Assembly (NCBI GenBank): GCA_031257455.1
Contig: JAIROQ010000011.1
Span: forward strand, 1-8,593
Length of the DNA: 8,593 bases
Source of the DNA: Prevotellaceae bacterium
Lineage (GTDB): Bacteria > Bacteroidota > Bacteroidia > Bacteroidales > UBA932
Direction of reading: 5' to 3'
Each line of letters starts with the position of its first letter. Within the stretch, counting starts at the first letter, position 1. A program made the position numbers and the translations under genes. The notes below the pieces were generated by a model. The model did no database searches. It worked only from the letters and a program-made list of their open reading frames with translations, and was not told the DNA's origin. Below are positions 6,741-8,593 of the stretch, piece after piece.

Positions 6741-6831
6741 GACAATTTCCGGTTTATTTATCTTATTTTTCTACTGCTGATTCGCATATTTTAGTTGCAT
6801 TTATTATTTGGACTTACCAAGTATTTAAATG

Positions 6832-6860
6832 AAAAAAGCCGGCAAAATGGTAGCCGGCTT
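6832..6860 (-). terminator. Intrinsic terminator of the small membrane protein gene
   Basis: AAGCCGGC (6853-6860) pairs perfectly with GCCGGCTT (6836-6843) around a 9-base loop, and on the minus strand the stem runs into six T bases. It stands 25 bases past the stop of the 69-residue gene and is a good rho-independent terminator for leftward transcription. Confidence 0.85.
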
Positions 6861-6885
6861 CCCTCTTGCTGTATATGCTTTGCCG

Positions 6886-7095
6886 TTATTTATTATTTTT
6901 ACGGGCTTGGTAGCGTTCTTTCAGGCAAAGGCAACTGAAAGTTAAAAGTTGCCCATTTCCAAGTATCAGTAACATCACTACCCATGTAGATGTTTTATCT
7001 CCAAAAACAAAAATAGTAATGCCCGCAAATAAGCAAAGCACTCCACATATCAGATAACTCCAAAAATTTAATATGCTTGATAGGGTTATTTTCAT
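6886..7095 (-). CDS. Small two-helix membrane protein, unknown function
   Basis: The 69-residue product has two hydrophobic segments, about residues 11-31 (FWSYLICGVLCLFAGITIFVF region) and 37-57 (starting TWVVMLLILG), joined by a short GDKTS turn and followed by a basic tail, KERYQARKNNK. By the positive-inside rule the tail is probably cytoplasmic and the protein is a helical hairpin in the inner membrane. I do not recognise a family. That it is a real gene is supported by a near-consensus promoter about 110 bases upstream, a strong terminator 25 bases downstream, and a composition unlike the repeats around it. The ATG at 7095 follows an A-rich CTGAAGAA. A possible hydrophobic peptide ORF precedes it by 12 bases in the same leader. 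It is the only well-supported complete gene between ompH and the right-hand beta-barrel gene. Confidence 0.75.
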   Translation of the reverse strand: MKITLSSILNFWSYLICGVLCLFAGITIFVFGDKTSTWVVMLLILGNGQLLTFSCLCLKERYQARKNNK

Positions 7096-7107
7096 TTCTT
7101 CAGATAT

Positions 7108-7179
7108 TTATTTAGCACCAAGCAGTGGGAACATTGCTACATTCAAAAAGATAATTATAAAGTGAAGTAAAAGCCGCAT
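7108..7179 (-). CDS. Possible 23-residue hydrophobic peptide in the leader
   Basis: From ATG at 7179 to TAA at 7108 there is a 23-codon frame starting MRLLLHFIIIF and ending in Lys. It is hydrophobic with one Arg near the start, as expected for a single membrane-spanning peptide. It lies between the promoter at 7208-7238 and the next ATG at 7095, with 12 bases between stop and start, so it could be a translated leader or a coupled first gene. No Shine-Dalgarno-like site is seen, but these are rarely strong in this phylum. A chance frame in AT-rich leader DNA is a real alternative. Confidence 0.35.
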   Translation of the reverse strand: MRLLLHFIIIFLNVAMFPLLGAK

Positions 7180-7207
7180 AAAATATTCGTTTCTGCTTTT
7201 TCAATCA

Positions 7208-7238
7208 CAAAGGTAAAAAAAATTTATTGCATGCAAAA
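7208..7238 (-). promoter_or_regulatory. Promoter of the small membrane protein operon
   Basis: On the minus strand TTTTG (7238-7234) is followed after 18 bases by TACCTTTG (7215-7208). Both match the Bacteroidota -33 and -7 elements (TTTG and TAnnTTTG) with near-normal spacing. Transcription would start near 7201, giving a leader of about 105 bases before the ATG at 7095. A tandem duplication of 16 bases (7219-7234 and 7235-7250, shared TTTATTGCATG) overlaps the -33 region and could be an operator. Confidence 0.75.
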
Positions 7239-7250
7239 TTTTATTGCATG
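7219..7250. repeat. Tandem 16-bp duplication over the -33 region
   Basis: 7219-7234 and 7235-7250 share AAAATTT(T)ATTGCATG. Each unit contains part of a TGCATGCA-like palindrome. The position over the promoter suggests a regulator-binding site, but the AT-rich make-up makes chance possible. Confidence 0.5.
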
Positions 7251-7277
7251 AGAGGGTGCATTTCAAATTGTCGCATC

Positions 7278-7379
7278 ATCCCAAAATGTCCATTAGCCTG
7301 ATTGTTGGAATTACAGTTGGATAATATGAAACCTCTACGAGGTTTTGAAACAGGATGGATGCATTTTTCTATTGATATG
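7278..7379 (-). repeat. 102-bp inverted duplication, left arm
   Basis: The reverse complement matches 7871-7972 over the same length, 102 bases, with about nine mismatches and no gaps. It contains one outer hairpin of the hairpin-pair family (AAACCTC-TAC-GAGGTTT at 7329-7345), the TTTCTATTGATATG linker and about 50 bases of extra sequence (CTAATGGACATTTTGGGAT side). The match is better kept near the linker than in the extra part. Confidence 0.85.
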
Positions 7380-7397
7380 TTTTTCCTTCGGGAAAAA
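7329..7397 (+). repeat. Hairpin-pair repeat, copy B
   Basis: Hairpin AAACCTC-TAC-GAGGTTT (7329-7345), a linker ending TTTTTCTATTGATATG at 7379, then hairpin TTTTTCC-TTCG-GGAAAAA (7380-7397). The second loop is a C(TTCG)G tetraloop, which is very stable in RNA. Confidence 0.75.
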
Positions 7398-7413
7398 AGG
7401 GTGTATTCCAAGA

Positions 7414-7456
7414 TGTCGTTTTTTCGGATGACGACAACCGACTTTTCAAGTCGGTT
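7414..7456 (+). repeat. Two adjacent hairpins
   Basis: TGTCGT (7414-7419) pairs with ACGACA (7431-7436), and AACCGACTT (7436-7444) pairs with AAGTCGGTT (7448-7456) around a TTC triloop, followed by TTTC. The second, with a 9-bp stem, could end rightward transcription, but no gene needs it. A weaker hairpin, GATGA-CTA-TCATC, follows at 7501-7513. The block 7400-7620 otherwise shows no gene. Confidence 0.55.
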
Positions 7457-7566
7457 TTTCATAACCGTAGACAAGCGATAGCGCAGTCTGCGGAAACATC
7501 GATGACTATCATCTGCCTGAAACTTTAATTCGACGTAGTCAAAGGCAGAACACCAGACTCTGTAGG

Positions 7567-7591
7567 GTGTACGACAAAATTCCCTTTTTAT
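7567..7591 (-). repeat. 25-bp shared segment, inverted copy
   Basis: The reverse complement equals 7971-7995 exactly over 25 bases and includes AAAGGGAATTTTGTCG. In the right-hand copy the segment is joined directly to the 102-bp arm; here it lies about 190 bases from it and on the other side. That difference in order indicates rearrangement or insertion. Confidence 0.75.
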
Positions 7592-7639
7592 AGATAGAAT
7601 GTGTATAGGGATGAAATGAAAAATTAATAACATATAATA

Positions 7640-7669
7640 GATTACACAGATTAAAAAATCTGTGTAATC
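7640..7669. repeat. 13-bp perfect inverted repeat (GATTACACAGATT)
   Basis: GATTACACAGATT at 7640-7652 and its exact complement at 7657-7669 enclose AAAA. The words AATCTGTGT and ATCTGTGG resemble the degenerate array at 8182-8220. It could be a bidirectional terminator-like hairpin or a remnant of that repeat class. I see nothing else in 7670-7739. Confidence 0.75.
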
Positions 7670-7739
7670 TGTGGACACCTGTTTGTATAAATTGAATGGA
7701 TTATACTACTCCCAAATTATGTACAATCGCGCAATTATG

Positions 7740-7807
7740 AATCTCCTACGGAGATTTTGTAGGCGTTGTTTACATTGTTTCTATTGATATGGATGCCCTA
7801 ACGGGCA
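7740..7807 (+). repeat. Hairpin-pair repeat, copy C1
   Basis: Hairpin AATCTCC-TAC-GGAGATT (7740-7756), a linker ending TTTCTATTGATATGGA, then hairpin TGCCC-TAAC-GGGCA (7794-7807). It stands head to head with copy C2, with 42 bases between. Confidence 0.75.
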
Positions 7808-7849
7808 ATGTATGCATAGAATAGAACGTTCCGGACATTCATCTGACGA

Positions 7850-7921
7850 ATGCTTTTCCCAATGGGAAAGCATATCAATAGAAAAATGCATACATCCTGT
7901 TCCAAAACCTCGTAGAGGTTT
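7850..7921 (-). repeat. Hairpin-pair repeat, copy C2
   Basis: On the minus strand: hairpin AAACCTC-TAC-GAGGTTT (7921-7905), a linker ending TTTTTCTATTGATATG, then hairpin formed by 7850-7860 and 7864-7873 (ATGC, one bulged T, TTT, CCC with matching arm). The outer hairpin equals that of copy B. Confidence 0.75.
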
Positions 7922-7972
7922 CACATTATCCACCTGTAATTTCCGCAATCGGTCTAATGGACATTTTGGGAT
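7871..7972 (+). repeat. 102-bp inverted duplication, right arm
   Basis: Partner of 7278-7379 in inverse orientation. The two arms enclose about 490 bases containing copy C1, the double hairpin and the GATTACACAGATT repeat. On this side the arm is followed without a break by the shared 25-bp segment at 7971-7995. Long arms of this kind could act as ends of a composite unit, but no transposase is present. Confidence 0.85.
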
Positions 7973-8043
7973 AAAAAGGGAATTTTGTCGTACACTCGAC
8001 TCTGTACGCCTCTTGAAATATAGAACATTTTTGCAGATATTAC

Positions 8044-8075
8044 CCTGTTTACATTTGTTTACAAATGTAAACAGG
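8044..8075. promoter_or_regulatory. 14-bp perfect palindrome, possible operator
   Basis: CCTGTTTACATTTG (8044-8057) and its exact complement (8062-8075) are four bases apart. The right half contains TTTACAAATGTAAA, a TACA-N2-TGTA form like BlaI/MecI-family operators; the left half has the same form with one mismatch. A reading as a transcript hairpin is equally possible. No gene starts close by in either direction, so if it is an operator its target has been lost or lies beyond the repeats. Confidence 0.4.
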
Positions 8076-8084
8076 AGTATATTT

Positions 8085-8134
8085 TGCAAAGTAAATTATC
8101 TGTCGGGAATGAATCCATTTATTTTTACTTTGCA
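8085..8134. repeat. 11-bp inverted repeat (TGCAAAGTAAA)
   Basis: TGCAAAGTAAA at 8085-8095 and its exact complement at 8124-8134 are 28 bases apart. Each arm, read outward, gives TTTACTTTGCA, which is close to a Bacteroidota -7 box (one mismatch), so this could be a remnant of divergent promoters. No gene follows on either side. Confidence 0.45.
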
Positions 8135-8181
8135 GTCCTGATGTGTTGGATGTAATTTAGTTTAGTTTAATGTTAGCCCTC

Positions 8182-8220
8182 AATCTGCGCAAATCGTGAT
8201 AATCTGTGTCATCTGCGTGC
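8182..8220. repeat. Degenerate 9-10-bp array (AATCTGTGTC type)
   Basis: Four loose units, AATCTGCGC, AAATCGTGAT, AATCTGTGTC and ATCTGCGTGC, lie between the palindromes and the right-hand gene. They are related to the words in 7640-7676. They stand about 50 bases past the stop of the beta-barrel gene; no other terminator for that gene is seen. Confidence 0.6.
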
Positions 8221-8269
8221 TAAACTTCTATCTTGTCCGGTTAGGGATGCGCAATTCATCTAATTTCGT

Positions 8270-8593
8270 TTACATTCCGAATCTGGAAGAATCAAATTCT
8301 TTGTAAGATTTATTGTATTCACCGAACTTAAAAGTAAAAGATAAAGAAACAGTTCTCGAATCGGGAATAATATTCATTCGCAGGTGTTGCCGGTTGTATT
8401 TCATTATCATATCGGGCGACCAGGTATTAAACAAATCCGTTGTTTTCAGTCTTAATTCGGCCATATCGTGGAAAAAAGTCCATTTCAGTCCGGCGCTCAA
8501 ATTCCATAGAGCGGTCAGTTCAGCCGGACCCTGTATGTTCCTCGAAATATAAGCGCCATTAATTTCCATTTTGATATTTGGTTTTGACGAGAT
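8270..8593 (-). CDS. Outer-membrane beta-barrel protein, C-terminal part
   Basis: Only the last 107 residues are present; the frame is open to the window edge and the true start is outside. The visible segment alternates strands and turns as in an outer-membrane beta-barrel, with aromatic and polar alternation (LWNLSAGLKWTFF, ELRLKTTDLFNTW, TVSLSFTFKFG). It ends in DSSRFGM, like the tails of the Bacteroidota outer-membrane beta-barrel family related to TonB-dependent receptors (Pfam OMP_b-brl_3 class). Such proteins usually carry a carboxypeptidase-like or plug domain at the N terminus, which cannot be seen here. The ATG at 8567-8569 is internal and not a start. Cargo is unknown. It is read leftward into the repeat-rich region. 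Confidence 0.85.
   Translation of the reverse strand: MSSKPNIKMEINGAYISRNIQGPAELTALWNLSAGLKWTFFHDMAELRLKTTDLFNTWSPDMIMKYNRQHLRMNIIPDSRTVSLSFTFKFGEYNKSYKEFDSSRFGM

Larger units (their letters stand above)
6562..6788. mobile_element. MITE-like 227-bp element with terminal inverted repeats
   Basis: TATGCGAATCAGCAGT at 6562-6577 is repeated in exact inverse at 6773-6788. With one mismatch the arms extend to 22 bp (6562-6583 and 6767-6788). Between them lie two hairpin-pair repeats arranged head to head and no credible protein. Terminal inverted repeats, small size and lack of a transposase suit a miniature inverted-repeat element. I could not see a clear target-site duplication, so the boundaries and mobility are not proven. 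A frame crossing it encodes repeat-derived sequence only. Confidence 0.6.

Noticed and set aside
6577..6780. 67-codon frame inside the MITE-like unit
   Set aside because: It is bounded by the terminal inverted repeats and made of two hairpin-pair copies; the TIAIEK-like words again come from the repeat linker.
7436..7459. Terminator of a rightward gene
   Set aside because: The hairpin is good, but no supported rightward gene lies upstream of it; kept only as a hairpin.
7241..7678. 145-codon frame on the minus strand
   Set aside because: It runs through the 102-bp arm, hairpins and the GATTACACAGATT repeat, and shares peptide words (SIEKCIHPV, KREFCRT) with the frame at 7812-8141 only because both cross the same repeats. 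No promoter or conserved domain was seen.
7781..8089. 102-codon frame on the minus strand
   Set aside because: It is an antisense reading of the same repeats and palindrome, with no domain or start signal.
7812..8141. 109-codon frame on the plus strand
   Set aside because: It is made of copy C2, the 102-bp arm and the palindrome at 8044-8075; peptide similarity to the opposite frame is due to repeat DNA.
8281..8552. 79-codon plus-strand frame opposite the beta-barrel gene
   Set aside because: It is the antisense shadow of the outer-membrane protein coding region.

Overview
The window looks like a chromosomal segment of a Bacteroidota bacterium, most likely of the order Bacteroidales. Three things suggest this: promoters of the TAnnTTTG -7 type with little sign of Shine-Dalgarno sites, an ompH-murI gene pair, and the end of an outer-membrane beta-barrel protein closing in a DSSRFG-type tail. 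I cannot name a genus from sequence alone.

Layout. Positions 1-556 hold no convincing gene: a GC-rich hairpin repeat, a terminator-like hairpin, a composite of short tandem arrays, and a probable promoter for mutS. Positions 557-3184 are mutS (mismatch recognition, + strand), followed by a GH3-family adenylating enzyme at 3258-4769 (+). Convergent to it, four bases away, is murI (glutamate racemase, 5550-4774, -), which lies downstream of an OmpH/Skp-like periplasmic chaperone gene (6185-5637, -) with its own promoter. murI serves peptidoglycan precursor supply and ompH outer-membrane protein delivery, so this pair is an envelope-biogenesis operon. Positions 6224-8269 are gene-poor and repeat-rich. 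The only genes I support there are a 69-residue two-helix membrane protein (7095-6886, -), with a clear promoter and terminator, and a possible 23-residue hydrophobic peptide ORF in its leader. The right edge (8593-8270, -) is the C-terminal end of an outer-membrane beta-barrel protein.

The unusual part is the repeat content, which falls in four classes. (1) Tandem arrays with units of exactly 7 or 8 bp, different in sequence but alike in design, joined by short GC-rich linkers. They fill the intergenic gaps, supply the last codons and stop of mutS, sit against the murI start, and one GC-rich heptamer array lies inside the mutS coding region. (2) A GC-rich hairpin element of about 63-90 bp present in two inverted copies. 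(3) A family of paired hairpins joined by a linker ending in TTTCTATTGATATG, with five copies whose stem sequences differ while pairing is kept; one head-to-head pair lies in a 227-bp MITE-like unit with 16-bp perfect terminal inverted repeats. (4) A 102-bp inverted duplication and shuffled shorter pieces between 7278 and 7995. No transposase, integrase, tRNA, rRNA or CRISPR array is visible.
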